Shown here one piece after another: positions 37,578-52,500 of a DNA stretch of 64,000 nucleotides; position 1 is the stretch's first letter; every line of letters starts with the position of its first letter. The notes under the pieces are model-generated. The model was not told where the DNA came from and searched no databases. It saw only the letters and a list, made by a program, of their open reading frames with translations. Both the position numbers and the translations under genes were made by a program. The stretch is from Cymbidium sinense (Eukaryota; Streptophyta; Magnoliopsida; Asparagales; Orchidaceae), in assembly GCA_021442155.1 (NCBI GenBank), contig CM038218.1, positions 60,726,268-60,790,267 of the forward strand, read 5' to 3'.

Positions 37578-40500
37578 GTTATGTAATCACGGTTGTTAAC
37601 TTTGTAGCATTTGCCTTAATATGAAATTTGTCGTGTGCATATGGCAAACTAAGAGCTTATGATTTGTTGGTAAAGTTGATGGGGTTTTAGTGACATGAAT
37701 TGGAGCGAATTTATTGTGTGTTTCATTTCATCATTTGTTCTAAATTTGTATAACTCCAAGGGAACTTTCAGTAGAAAATACAAAATATATAGGGTATAAA
37801 AATTAATTATATATAGAATTAAAATCAGGATACTGATGGATTGGTGAGGTGGCAACAAGGAGTTCATGGATGGATGAGATGGTTGAGAAGAAAATAAAGG
37901 ACAGCTTGGTGGGTAGTTGGAGAGGGAAGAGTCTCAGCAGGTTCGTTGGGCTGACAGCCAGAAGCTGGATTCATTGGGTGTGAGCTAAGTTGGATGTGCT
38001 CGTGTGGAATGAGCTAGGAGGATTTTATGGGTATGGGTTGCGATGATTTGGGCCAAAATTTATGATTGCTGGGTTGCAGACATTTCCACATTCCCACTCA
38101 AACAAATGAGTGGATGTCATCCATTCAAAGCTCGCTTGATGAAAAATTTGCTTCTGATAATCCTTTAATGAGTTAGCCCACAATGGTAATGCACTGAGTA
38201 CAAATTAGACCATCATTCAACTTCTCTTTTATAGAATGTCTATCAACTTCAGTATTTTTAGTGCAGTCATATTGCACAGGGCTATATGCAACATTAATGA
38301 TTGATTTATTATCATAATAGAACCTCATAAGGCCTTTCTCTTCTACTTTTAATTTTTAGAATAACTTTTAGCTATAATAGTTCACAAATTGCCAATTTCA
38401 TAGACTTAAATTAAGCTTCTGTTCTATATCTTGCCATCATATTTTATTTTTTATTTCATCAAATTATAAAATTGCCCCTTAAAAAAGGTGCAATATTTTG
38501 AAGTTGACATCTGTCAACCATAGAGTGCATAATTTATATTTGTATAAGCTTTAAGGGTCAAACTTTTATTCTTTTTGAATAGTTTTCTTTTGCTTTAGTT
38601 CTCTTTAGATATTATAAAATTTGATATACTTGCTTAAGATGTGATTTTTTAAGCTGAAGCATGAATTGACTTACAAAATTAAAATATAAACAATACTTGG
38701 TCTTATGTAAGATATTGAGATAAGTCTTCCTACAAATCTTTGATAAGAAATTTTTTTCTACTGATGTGTCTTCTAGGGCATTTCCATGTTTATAGTTAAA
38801 TTCTGTGAGGTTCTCAACAGGCTTGCTTCCCCACTTGTTTTTTTCACACTTTTTTTTTGTGAGATAAATATGTCATGCAGAGTATACAACTTCAATTCCA
38901 AAGAAGCATTTTAACTTGCCCAATTCATTAATGTCAAATTTTTGGAATAGTTTTTTTCTTTAAAATCTCTATTCCTTGCAAGTCAATGCCTATCACAATG
39001 ATGTCATCACTATAAATCGGTGTTTCACAAATAATGTATAATCTTCTTGACTTTGTTTGCATATTATGTTGTGTAGTATGAGGATGAGTGTAATCATATC
39101 AACACTAGTGCATCGAATGTTATTAGAACTTTGCACTTAAGCGTGCTTGGATAAGAGTATTACTAAGATGGTGACCTATTTGGATGTCTTCATGTTTAAC
39201 CCCTTTTCTATGGAATCTATGTGGATACCGACTAATTCAGTTGGTATGAACCTTGGAAGTTTGCTAAGGTCTTGGATTTAATCTTCCATAAAATAATTGA
39301 CACCAGATGTCCTTGGCAACGGAACCAACAACAACAATGGGCTGGTTCAACCCGGATTGGCCTAGCCAATATCACCTCCACTATAGATCAGTTGACCCTT
39401 TAGGGCGTTTAATTACAAGGTTTAAGTTAGAATTAGGGTTTTTCCTCCTAATATATATATATATATTTATATGCTTTAAGACATGCTGTAAAACACTTTT
39501 GCTTTGGTTTTATTTATTTGGAAATTGTTCTCTAATTTTCTTTTATTCTAGCCTTCTCTTTCAAGTGGTGCATGCTATATCCTGAATGAGTATAGGTTGT
39601 GGATCATCCTTGTTACAAGTACATCTTCTTTACAAGGAGACAACCCTTTTCTTATTAGTCGTCATCCTTAAAACAATAAGTTGTGCTATCCCAAACTCCA
39701 TTAATTCATGTTCTTTTCTCATTCCTCTTCACGAACAAGCATCCAAAACCTCATCCATTATTTTTTACCATCTTAGATCCCAAAATATGTGCCATTTGAT
39801 TTAGTGTCATATTATCCTCAGATCGTCTTGAAATTTCTCTTCTCTCAATTCCAAATCTAAGACTACACACCTTACCCATTCTCATCCCAACACCCAAATC
39901 AAACCCCCACACTCTCGGCCTACCCTAAAATCTATTTTACACTTCTAGGCCAACTCAAAAACCCACCTTACACCTCTCAGCCAACCATGAATTTTAATCT
40001 ATCATGTTATTGAAAACTTGGAAGCAACACGTTGTATGGCTTGAATACAATGAAAAATATACAAAGGCCGCTGCATCGATGCCCATGTGCAATGTTAAAT
40101 AAGCAAGAGTTCTCACATTATGGAAGAATGCGTGCAAAGAAGTTAGTCCATGGAACTAATTAGGTCAGAAACTTAGAATATAAGTACTCTTACAGGTAAG
40201 TTAATAGAATTAATAGATATTATGATTCATAGGAAGATAAATATTTTATGTATTCAAGAAACTAAATGGTTGTGGAGAAAGCCAAAGAGATTGATAGTTT
40301 AAGTTTTTAACTTTGGTATTCAAGTAGGAGTCGAACTAGAAATGATGTATGTGTGATTATAGATAGAAGTTTGAAGGATAATATTATAGATATTAATAGG
40401 ATTGGAGATAGAATTATAGCTTTAAAGATTGTTGTTAGTACTAAGATTATTTATGTTATAAGTATTTATGCTCCTCAAGTAGGTTAGGATGTAGGCTCAA

Positions 40501-43500
40501 AAGAAAATTTTTAGAATGATTTAGAGAGATTAATACAAATGATGCCTCTCGAAGAAAGGTATTTATTGGTGGAAATTTAAATAAACATGTCAGTAGAGTG
40601 GTGGAAGATTTTAAAAGTTTTTATGGTGATTATGGATTCAGAGTGACTAATGAAAAAGGTAGGATTATATTAAATTTTATTTTAGTTTCTGATTTTGTAG
40701 TTGCCAATATTTTATTTAAGAAAAGAAATGAGCATATTATTACTTATAAGAATGGATCTGGTAAAACACATTGAATATTTTCTTATAAGAAAAATATATT
40801 GTTTAGATTGTAAAAAATGTAAAGTCATTTCAGGTAAAAGTTTAAGTATCCAACATTGATTGCTAGTTTTATATTTTAAGATTGGAGATTGAAGGATGAA
40901 AAATAACTCAAATTATTATCCTAGGAATAGATGGGGCACTTAAAGAATGTTAATAAAAAATTTTTTTAAGTACAAAATCTTAGAATTTAGGATGTTTATG
41001 AGGAAGCTAATGTTATATGAGAAAAAAATAGCAAGTGTAATTAAACAAGTTGCAAAAAATGTGCTTGCAGAATCAAAAGGAAATGCTTAGTTTAATAAAA
41101 ATAGTTGGTGGAGTAAAATGTGCAAGATAAGATAAGAAATAAGAATTTTTATTATAAATATATGTTTAGATGTAAAACCTCAGAGAACTACAAATGATAT
41201 AAAGTGGTTTATAGAGATTCTAGGAAAGCAATATGTTATGTAAAAAATTTAACTTTTAATGATTTATACAATATATTGAACACTAAAGAAGGTAAAAGAT
41301 GTATGTATAAGTTAACCAAGAAAAGAGATATAAGATGTAAAGATTTAGTTTAAGTGAAGTACATTAAAGATGAAAATTATAAAATATTTTTTTTAGAAAA
41401 GGATATTGAATTTAGGTGGATGAGATATTTTGATAAACTTTTCAATAAGAATCTGAGAATACGATTGATTTTCGCAATCTTTGTATCCTAAAAAAAAAGA
41501 TAATTTTATTTTTGTCATTATATTAGCAAACTTGAAGTTGAGAGGAGAAAATGAAGTCTGGAAAAACAGTAGGACCTGATGATATTCTAATAGAAGTGTG
41601 GAAATGCTTATGAGATCAGGGAATTTCTTGGCTTACTAATCTTTTTAATATTATTTTAAAAATTAAAAGGATGTTAGATGAGTAAAGAAAGAGTTTGTTG
41701 GTTCCTATATTTAAGAATAAAGGTGAGGCACAAGAGTATGCAAATTATAGAGAAATTAGGTTAATGTGTCATACATTAAAATTTTGGGTGAGAATAATTG
41801 ATCATAGATTGCGATGTGATACAAAAGTTTCTCAAAATTAGTTTGGTTTTATGCTGGGTAGATCTACCATGGATGCTATACATTTGTTGATTGGTTTGAT
41901 GGAGAAGTATAGAGAAAATAAGGAGGATCTACATATGATATTTATTGATTTAGAGAAACCATATGATAAAATTTCAAGAAAAGTGCTTTGAAGAGTTCTA
42001 GAAAAGAAAGTAGATAATATTAGTTATATTCAATTCATTAAGGATATTTATATTAGAGCTATTACTTGTGTCCAAACACAAGGTGGATTGACAAAATAAG
42101 AGGTGCCTAATGGAGTTTTTTATTGGAGATAAGCTTGAAAAGTAAGTGTGGTATGATATACCTATGGATGCTGGACATATTCTTTTATGCCAACCGAATG
42201 ACATATCATGATGGCTATAAGAATACCCATTCATATTCATGAAGAACAGTAATCATATTGCACTTCTACCTTGAAATGAGTCCAAGGTGATGTGTGATTA
42301 GCTAGAGATTGAGGATATAATATTACGTAATACTTTTTAATAGGCCATGAGATAATCACTGGTTGGGCTAGCATTGGTAGTGTTAGAAGGAAGTGTGATA
42401 GTGGAACTGATACCTGATGCAGCGCATCCCCTTTTGAAAGAGTTTCAAGATATTTTGACTAACCGCCTATCACTCGAGTTACTCCTATAAAAGGAGATTC
42501 AACATGCTATAGATTTGATCACAAGATTGTTAAAGCGTATAATCCTTGGGACAAATTCTTACAAGCTGAAAATTCTAGAAAATTAAGATATAATTTTCAT
42601 AAACCATCATCCACTTATTATTAAGCACCAATGACAATATTATTTCTTGAAGGTACTATTGGAGATGAAATCAGTTTGACTATTGGTGGTGGGTATTTGA
42701 GACATCTTGTGTGGTGGAGAGATGAGGTTTAAATGTGATGTTTCATAGATATCTTCATAGGAAGTGCAATAAGTATGGCCAAATTTACTTTGTAATTGGA
42801 GCTCAAAAACTTGTGATTGACATGGGGAGGGACCAAATGGATTCTTTGCTCTACCTTATCTGTGGCTCAACTTCATTTTGATTGTGGTTTTTAGTTAAGG
42901 ATAATGAGTTTGTAGAAGTTTAGGTATGTTATTATTTTAAGTATTTATTTTGGTTTTAATTTGCCTTATTTTGTGTTTTTAATACATTTTTATTTATTTA
43001 TACTCATTTATGAGCATGTTTATGTCTGTATCATCAATTATTTTTAAAGTAATTTTCACAATGCATTAGCATGTAGTGCAACACTTTGTCCAACGGCATC
43101 CCCATCAAAGGTGTTAATGAGAATTATATCGCTAGCAGAGATATTGTTTAGTTGATTGAATTCACCTCTAGCACCCATTGTATTATTTTATTTATCGAAA
43201 TAGAGTGTGTAATAAACTCAATCGTCTGAATGCACCCGAACCTATGCATAACACTTTATTACAATTCACCCAAATTTAGAAAAAAATCGAAGAAGGCAAA
43301 TTAAGTGGAAGAAATTCAAAATGTTTTAATTATATTTTATAGAGCATCTAATAAATCTCAATATTTTTATACAGAGTATTCAACCTTATATATTACATTA
43401 CATCAATACTTTTCCCAGCTTACATCACCTATAAGTCAAAACATAATAACATAATTGAACTTGGTTGTTAATCAATTTAAACCTTATATTTTCTTTTTTT

Positions 43501-46500
43501 TTTGTAAATAATTAGAATAATAATTTAGTGAGCTTGTAAGGTTCAATAAAATAAATAATTTTAATACAAAATTTAAATACTAAAAAAATTAAATGAGTCA
43601 TGACTGGACATAATCATAAAATCGATCATATTTTATTAATAGATTACTATAATGTACAAAATTAACATTTGATTGCATAATAATTAATACTAATATTCTA
43701 ACATAAAAGAAAGAGTAATAGAATGCTAAATACAAATTTTCTCGATATATTATGTCAGGCTAAATTTAATTGCTTACACATTAATTTAATTACATCAAAT
43801 TATTCATTTATTTTTTTATTGATTTTTTGTCATACCATTTTTTATTTTAGCCTTATAATGTGTCGTATATGATTATTTATGTTAATTGACTATTGTAAGA
43901 TAGTGGGTTTATCAAATATCATAGGTATAAATCCAATTAGAATGTTACATCTTAAAATCCAATAAAGTCTAGGTGAAACATAGCATTATAGTTATTGAAC
44001 TCCATAAGGGTCCCTTTACCTCCATAGAGGACCTTTTTTCCTTAGCTTTATAGGTTATCTTAAACGTGTCATTGCCACTCTATTCTCTGCAACATAGCAT
44101 TTGTTAAGCTGAACACATCTTCATCATTGAATATTTAAATAAATATATAATTTATTTTAAAATATGTTGATCTATTGTCTGCATAATTGCATAAATGCAT
44201 AAATTATAAATACCACATATATTCTTTTTAAAGTGTTGCTAATTAACAGAATATTTAGATATTCATAGTAAATTTAATTGTGAGCTTCAATCATCATAAT
44301 TTATGAATAAATTTTCTATTATGAATTTTTCTAAAGCATTACACACATAAGTCTGATTCACATTTAAATGCACATGCAAAAAGAACTATATCAAATTTGT
44401 CTCTTGAATTAAAAATTGCTCATCTTACCCAATTGATGGTAGACATTGAATTGGACACTTCAAAACTTCTTTCTTCGTATAATTCTAAAAATAAAAAAAT
44501 TTCAAATCAAAATATTTTGTAAGTTATAACTAAATCTCAAATCAAAATATCCTCAAAATAACTTTTTATCTCAAAATTACTTCTTATCATATACACATCT
44601 CTGCCTACATATTGAATTGAAGTTGCTATGTTTGAGGACATCAAAAAAATCAGATTTTTTAAACTTACCTAGCTTCCCTCTCTTGTTTCTCTTATGCTCT
44701 TCTCCTTGTCTATTTTTTTTTCTTTTTTCCTTCTCTTGGAATTGTTTTCTTCTTTTTGCTACCTTTTACCCGAGCTCTCTGATTGTATCAAATGATGGAA
44801 ATGGAGAAATTAAGAATATGAATGTTTTAATAATTATATACACACAATTAAAACATTCATTAATTGTTAAACCATTAGTGCACTATAGCTGTCCTATATA
44901 ATCCCATTTCTGCATGCTGCTTAAGTTGCAAAAGTTGATTCCTCCCCTCCCTCCCCAACGCGTTTGCTATAGTAACCGATGATCAATGAAGGAAATAAAA
45001 ACTTGCTGAAAATTTTATTCAAACTGGAATAAATTTCATAACTTTCTCATTTTTTTAGAGTTTAGCATATGTTTCTGTATATCAAAATGTTTGATTTGAA
45101 GTGTGGAATATACAACAACAATAACAGCAAGCCTTTATCCCACTATGAGGTCGGCTACATGAATCCTTCTTCTCCATTGTGTCCTCTTAAGTGTCAAATT
45201 CTCATTTAATTCTAATAAACTAAGGTCATTTTTTATACATCTTAATCAAATCTTTTTAGGTTTACCTCTAACTTCCTTAACATAAGGTGAATCTAATACA
45301 TCTACTCTCTTAACCATCGGACGACCGATGCTTTATGTGACCAAACCATTTAAGACGACTCTCTCTAATTTTATTTCCCACTAAAGGTACTCCAACCTTT
45401 TACAAATATATTCATTTTGCATTTTATCTTTAAGAGTAAAGTCACTCATCCACCTGAGTATCTTTATCTTTGCAACACTTAACTTAATTTTATGCTTCTC
45501 TTTTATTGGCCAATATTCTGCACCATAAATCATTGCAAATCTTACCATCTTATAAAATTTTTTCTTGAGTCTAAGAATTACTTTTCTATCATACAATAGG
45601 CTAAATGTGTTACTCCACTTTAACCATCCAACTTGAATTTTACTGATAATATCCCCATCTATTTCACTATCATTTTGAACAATAGACTCAAGATATTTGA
45701 AATGTTCACTCTTTTTAGTGACTTGATCACCCAATGTCTGCAACTTAAAGTACACTCCATATATTTAGTTATAGATCTACTCAAACAAAAATCTTTAGAC
45801 TCTAAAATTGACCTCCATAATTTAAGTTTGAAGTGTGGAATACAATGAAATGATTTTTTGATGAATTTTGTAATATTTAAAATTTTGAATATAATTTATT
45901 TAGAGCATTTTACATTTATACCTTCTCAAAATTTTGAGTATTACAAAGGCAAAGTGAAACAACACTTATGTTAATCTATTGCCAACATTATCTCACGATT
46001 TGCAACAAGATAAAATCTTAAAGCATCTATATTTTATCTTGATTGATTTTATGTCATGACCCAGCCCAGAAACTTGGATTATCAAGGCGGGAACGGACGA
46101 CCGAACATAAAAGATTTTACTTAAACTTAAACATATCTAAGAGAGTATAAAATACAAAATATTTTTCAAGTTTATAAGAGCTAATTAAAAATCCAATCAA
46201 CATAATACTCATATCTATTTAAAAGTACAAACATCCACAATTAAAATTATGTAAAACATAAGCTTACTTAATTATCTATCTTCTAAAGACCCTCTGCGTT
46301 TGTAAATGTAATCCTCTCTTATATTATCTATTTAATTTGAAGGATTGCTTAAAAATTTGCAACAACTAGCAAATGAATTACATATTCAATGGATAATTAT
46401 GTTACTACGATAAGGTTATAAAATTAATATGCATGATAGTTTAAATAATTAATTGAATATGTGATAAAGTGCACTTAAATAATTTAACATACAAGAAATA

Positions 46501-49500
46501 AATGAAACAAATATTATTTAATTAGTATAGACATTTTATTTTCTTATTTTTTTTATCTGTCATAGGAGTGAACTTTTTCCAAATCCATCCAATGGATGGG
46601 CAATCATTTCCGTTTCTATTTTCATTTACATGTATGGGTACGTTGCTTCCCCAGGCACTATCATAAGGAGATAAACTCTATTCTCAAATCATACACATTC
46701 ATAACATAATTATTACCTCATTTTATATTGAGTTTCATCAATCTATTGTGGGCTCCAAAAATTCGTCACCGACCTCTTCGATGAAAAGAGTAATTTAAAT
46801 GTCAGTGAAATTTTCAAAAGGCAGATGGAATAGTAGATAAGACATTACCCAGAGATTTCGTCCTCATTTGGTGAGAACTTTAGATCTGGTTCAGTTTCTA
46901 TGGCAGCTATAGTTAATTACCCTCCTAGTAAGTGAGAGAACTTTCGATTAAGATTAATTATTAGATCACTTTAATGGCGTATAATAAAGATCATATAAAG
47001 TATCGAATTTAAGATATGAAATTTATCATTTAAAACCGGATGGTTGGGAATGATGGCGTGCGTCTAGATCCATGGTTGTCATTAAGGCGTCAGCGGTCCC
47101 TGTCTACTTAGTGAGGAGGTATTGACCCACAAAGGATCTCATCGCACGTAGTTCGTCGTCGAAATCCTTGGACGCAGGATGGTGTTTGTCAAGGATAATC
47201 TTAAGTCTACCTGTGAGAGGGTTGTTTTTTATCAGCATATCCCATGATTCACAACTCAAAGGGTAGAGCCATTGGGAAGCATATAATTTCTGTCATTGAT
47301 AATATAATGGATCCGGGACCACCAGGACTGGTATGCTTCTTCATCTGGGCTCTTGGCCAGCATGATCGGAAGGCCAGCGTCGCTACGGTGTGAGATTGAT
47401 TGAGAGTGAAACGTAGTAAAACTGATTTGACATTGCTCGCTTTTAGAATTTTTTAATTTATCACCGACATAAGCATTCTGGAAGGTGGATAGATTGAGTT
47501 TGATTTAAGTTTTAATAATAGAATTTCATTTGAACAGTTACAAATTACTATTTAATTTGAGTTAATTTGATTGAAGATTGATTAATTTGAATATGTTTAA
47601 GAGCTTAAGACCCTGTCGACTCTGTTTAGCTGCTAACAAAGGATTAGATCTTGTCATTGATCAATTCTCGTCATGATTTAAAACTCTTATTATAGGTTTT
47701 AGGTTTTGTTAACCCTCCCAAGACTAGAAGCAACCAAAGCATCCTGAATTGAATTTCGGCATTCAGTAGTGTAAGAGCGCATCTGAGTGTATTTAAGAAT
47801 TTAGGTAGTTTTTATTTCGGAGATATGAGATTGATTTCAGACTTTTATTTAATTTCAATTTTAGCCTGCGCAACCTTTTCAGACATTAAAATTTGCACTT
47901 GCGATCTCTATATCTGAGCACATGTAGGTGTTTATAGCTTAGATAATTTCATTTAATTAGTGATTTCGTTGATTTTGAAAATCATAATTAGAATGAAATT
48001 CCTTAATTTTTTATCAAAGGAAGCCCTGTGATTTTTGTAGAGTTTGATTTAATATCGCCTTCTGTATGCTTGTACAAAGGGTGGTTGCAGATCCGGTGGC
48101 GAAGAAGGCGTTTTGATTTAGATTATAGTTTAACACACTGTTTGCACTTAGTTTATTTTGTTGAATTTTTGTAATTTTCTTAACTTGATTATGCTCAATT
48201 TACATCAATTTTGATAAATTATGTTGATTTGGTGTTTGTTCTTTAGCACTCTATAGCATATAGTAATCACTTCCACATTCATATAAGAGTTATTAAACCC
48301 AATTTAGATTCATACTTAGATTTTGAGTTTATTGCAAGTTTGTTATGAGTTTAGCATTAGTTCCTCCAAATTTCAATTAAAGTTTGTTTAATTTTGAGGA
48401 ATTTATAAGTAAAGAGAACTCACTTTTTACTTCAATTTACGCCATAGAGAATTGCAATTAGAGTTTGTGAGTTTAATATTAGCCTCCCCAAAGTTTGTGA
48501 GTTTGATATCTCCCCCGTATTTTCTTTAAAGCCATTTTTTCTTTCCAAAATTTTCTTTAAAAGCCTCTTCCCATATTTCTCCTTGATTTAACATTTATCT
48601 TCATATTTATCACATCTTCTTTTATTTGACTTAAGTTTAGATAATTCTCATTTAAATTTGTTTAAGTCTTGAATTTTAGTTTAACTTTCGACAGCCTCCC
48701 GGCATCATCCCCGTATAGGGGGCTGCATCGGGAGTGTTTTAGCCTACTCGGTATGCCCTGTTGAGCGTAGCGAGTGGTGTCTTGCGACACCATAGTCGAT
48801 TTTCATCTCGTCAGCCTTGAGTCGATCTTTAAACCTAAAGAGGACATGCAAATATATTCATCCCCCTTTTTTCTAAGTTTAGAATTTAGACAATTTTTGA
48901 CCTCCGGCATCATCATCGTGTGGGCATCGAGGGGTGTTTTGGTTTACTCGGTACACCCTGTTGGCGTGGCAGTGGTGTCTTGCGACACGGTGGTTCATCT
49001 CGTCTCACTCTGAGCACGACGAAGTCTTTAAACCTGAAAGAGGACATATAATGTAATATATATTCATTCCCCCCCTTTTTTTTTCTAAGTATGGAAATTA
49101 GATAAAATTTCTGACATTTTACTGGGGAGCGACATAACAAGTGTTGCTTACGATCGCTCTGAAGCGTATGACGGTGTCTTCGCGACCATGCTGTTTTTCT
49201 CATCGCTCGAGCGGCAGGTCTTCAAACCTGAAAACAGCGTGTATATATATTCACATTCACGATCCACGTGTTCGACACAGTAAGGCTCGACAAAGTAACG
49301 AGGTTAGGTAGGCGATTGGGAATGTAAGGTAAATCGAAAGAAAAATTCATCTGGCGATGTTCTTCCGATTCTTGCGGAAAACAGAGACGGTTAAAGCGAG
49401 AGGTCGATCCGTCGAAGGAAGAATTCGCTACGATATTTTCCCAATTCGCCATGACGAATTTCTTAAGCGAAGAAGGTCGATCAGAAAATTGAAGGAAGAA

Positions 49501-52500
49501 TTTCTGTGATGATTTTCTCTCCCAATTTGCGATCACGAAATTGGATGAGTTATAGCTTGCGAAGGATTATGCAGGATCTCTAAGTTTGATTGTCTGAAAC
49601 AGACGAAACAATGGTGCAGGTTGTAAAGGCTGAGCTATAGGAAGTAATTTGTGGCTGGTTGGTAGATGGGTGAGCTGGAACAAGAAAGCGGGTTAGGTGA
49701 TAGAAGTCGGTTTAGGTTTACCGGTCGGGGATCGAGCGAGCGTTCCTGCCAGAGCTGACTGGAGTGCAGCCGGCGAGCGAATAGGGCAGACGCAAAAAAA
49801 CAGTGAAAACGAGAGGAAAATTCAGAAAAAGGGGAGGAGAATTACCTTTTCTTGGAAGTGAAAGGGGAAATCAGGAGAGAGAAACGTAAGAGAAAAATGA
49901 GGAGGGAGTTTGTAGAATGGGGGGAGTGGTTTCTTTTTCAGTTTTTTTTAATTTCTTTTTCAAAAAATTGAAAATAGGGGGGGAACGGTTGAGCATGGAG
50001 GTAATTTGGGGATTTTTTAATAAATTTAAATTTATTAAAGGATTTTAATGTGGATTTCGCGCCGATAAATGTACATAGTTAATATATATATATCGATTTA
50101 GGGTAATTCCATTATTTTGAACGCAACGACGCAGTCCGTTTTACGATCAGAGGCCATTTGGTTCGAGTCGGCGCCAAATTAAGTCAATTTTAGCTAAAAT
50201 GCTCGTCGCCATTTTCTACTGCTCGATTTTCATGCAGACTCGTTTAAATTGAGTGCGAACAGTCTTGCTTGATAGATTACGACGTTTTGAAGCCAATGAC
50301 GCAATCAATTTCACGAACGGAGGTCGTTTGATCCTCGTCGGTAGCTCCTGACCTCGATATGCGTGCAGACGCGTTGATGACTCGAACGTTTGATCTGTTG
50401 ATCATTAAGTTGTGCAATATTTATATCTTGACCAATTTCGATATTCTGAACGCGATGGCGAAGTTTTTTTGTCTATCAAAGGTCATTTGAGTTGATTTGG
50501 CCGGCGTCAGTCGCGTTTACCGGCTTGTGTGTTTTACTTGACATCATTTGCGAATCGTCGAATCGGCCGAAACGGTCTATTTGATAGATTTCGACGTTTG
50601 AATAACGGCACTCATTTTGCGAGCGGGTCATTCGGCATCGTCGCTTCGACTCCGATATGCGTGTCTACACATTGATTGATCGTTAGATTTTGAAACATTT
50701 ATATTCTGATCGATTTCGATGTTCGGCACGGACATCGTTCGATTGGAGGTCGTTTTTTCGATGGCGTCGGTCGTTTTGAGCCTTAATTTGTGCACTATCA
50801 CCTCCGAAGTCGGTCGAATTCGATTTGTAGGCTTGATTTGATTTATGACACATATGTGGAGGTCAACATCTATATATCGATTATATCATGCATTTTTGAA
50901 GCTGTCTATATTAGTTCAAAACATTTGAAGAAAATGAATTTGTGCAAGAACATGCATAGCAACATTTATGACTAACATTTAAACTGTCTATTCAATATGA
51001 GAGAAGTAAAAAAATTAATAATTAATTATAGTAAAGAAGCATTTTCTATAACATCAATTTATATATAAATGTATTTAATCGAAAGAAATAAATAAATTTT
51101 ACTATAATGAAGGAAAATAATTATTCATCTTAACATGAAGTTTTTTGGGTTTCTTTTCTTTTGAAAGTAGCTTATTTAATCAAAGTGTTTATAATTAAGA
51201 ATATTAATTTGATAAATACTCATGATTATCTATATATATACATTATTGAAACAACCTCTTTTCTAAATTAGTTATTTGAAAATATTTAAATTTTTTAATC
51301 AAATTCTCATCTTTATTTACGTTTTTATTGTTTATCACTCACATAATTTAATTTATTTAGTTTTTGTCATCAATTATAACATTTATTTTATTTATTATTA
51401 AATTTGAAATATGGTTTAGCTAATATACATGTAAAATAAACATTTATTATACTATCATTTGTTAAGCTCAATATCGATCCAATATTTAAGATTATATTTT
51501 GCATATAATTATTTGATGTTTTAATAAATTGAATTTGATCTACACTATAATCGGGAAAGGGTTAAATTATGCTCGCTACTTATTAATAAAATCAATCATG
51601 TTCTTACTATCCATCCCATCCATAAACCTCAATTTAGATGATTCTTGCAAATAGTTTTTGCATAATTTTAGGCATATTTAAAATATAAGCTATGTAGGAA
51701 TAAAATTGTACAATCATACTTATAAGCTTGTGAAATTCATCTATCCTCTTTGAATCTCTCTTCTTTATGCCAATTCCTAATAAATTTCATAGTAATTATT
51801 TCTAAATTGAATTTGAGTTCATATGTTATATGGAGCACAATTAAGTCAAAAGTTTATTTCCATTAATAAATAAGCCTCACCTCTTCGCCTTCTCAGTTTG
51901 GCCCTAACCTAGGCCTATCATCAGCTTGAACTCACGCACAAACGAGAGAGGAAGCACAAGCTTTCCTCTCGATATCCTTCGACGCTTGCAAGTGGCAGCC
52001 TCTTGGCTTCGACCATGATGACGCACACGAGATTGATAGTGAGCAGTAGTCTCTTAGCTTTGATCATGATGACCACATGCAAGGTTGTCTTAATTAGGGC
52101 ATGTGCATAAGATCCAATGAGTTCGTCGTCCTCTCGGTGTGCCAGTTTCTCCTTCTCTGATTTCTTTTCTTGTCTTAGGTAAGGAGTTTGACTTTGGTAA
52201 AGACCGAAGTCTCGTGCCTCTATATATATTCGGTGTATTACATTCTATGTGTGTTTAGAACTTTTGTAATGTGATATATTGGGATTGTTTTATGTTTTCT
52301 TAGTGTTTATGTGACTTTATAACTTTTTCATTTAGTTTTATTTTGCAAGTGTTTCTAAGCTCCTCCAACAAGTAGGTGCTAATATATGCATTTTGATGCT
52401 AATAAATATTTTAAATCAAATTCCCCTTAAAGTGGTCAACTCTGATGTCCTGTCTCACCTTTTTTTTTCGTCTTTTATGAGTATGGTGATGCTTCCTTGT

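Noticed and set aside
39307..39804. Two adjacent plus-strand frames considered as a small gene
   Set aside because: No recognisable domain. They lie beside a minus-strand Copia fragment and contain a TA microsatellite.
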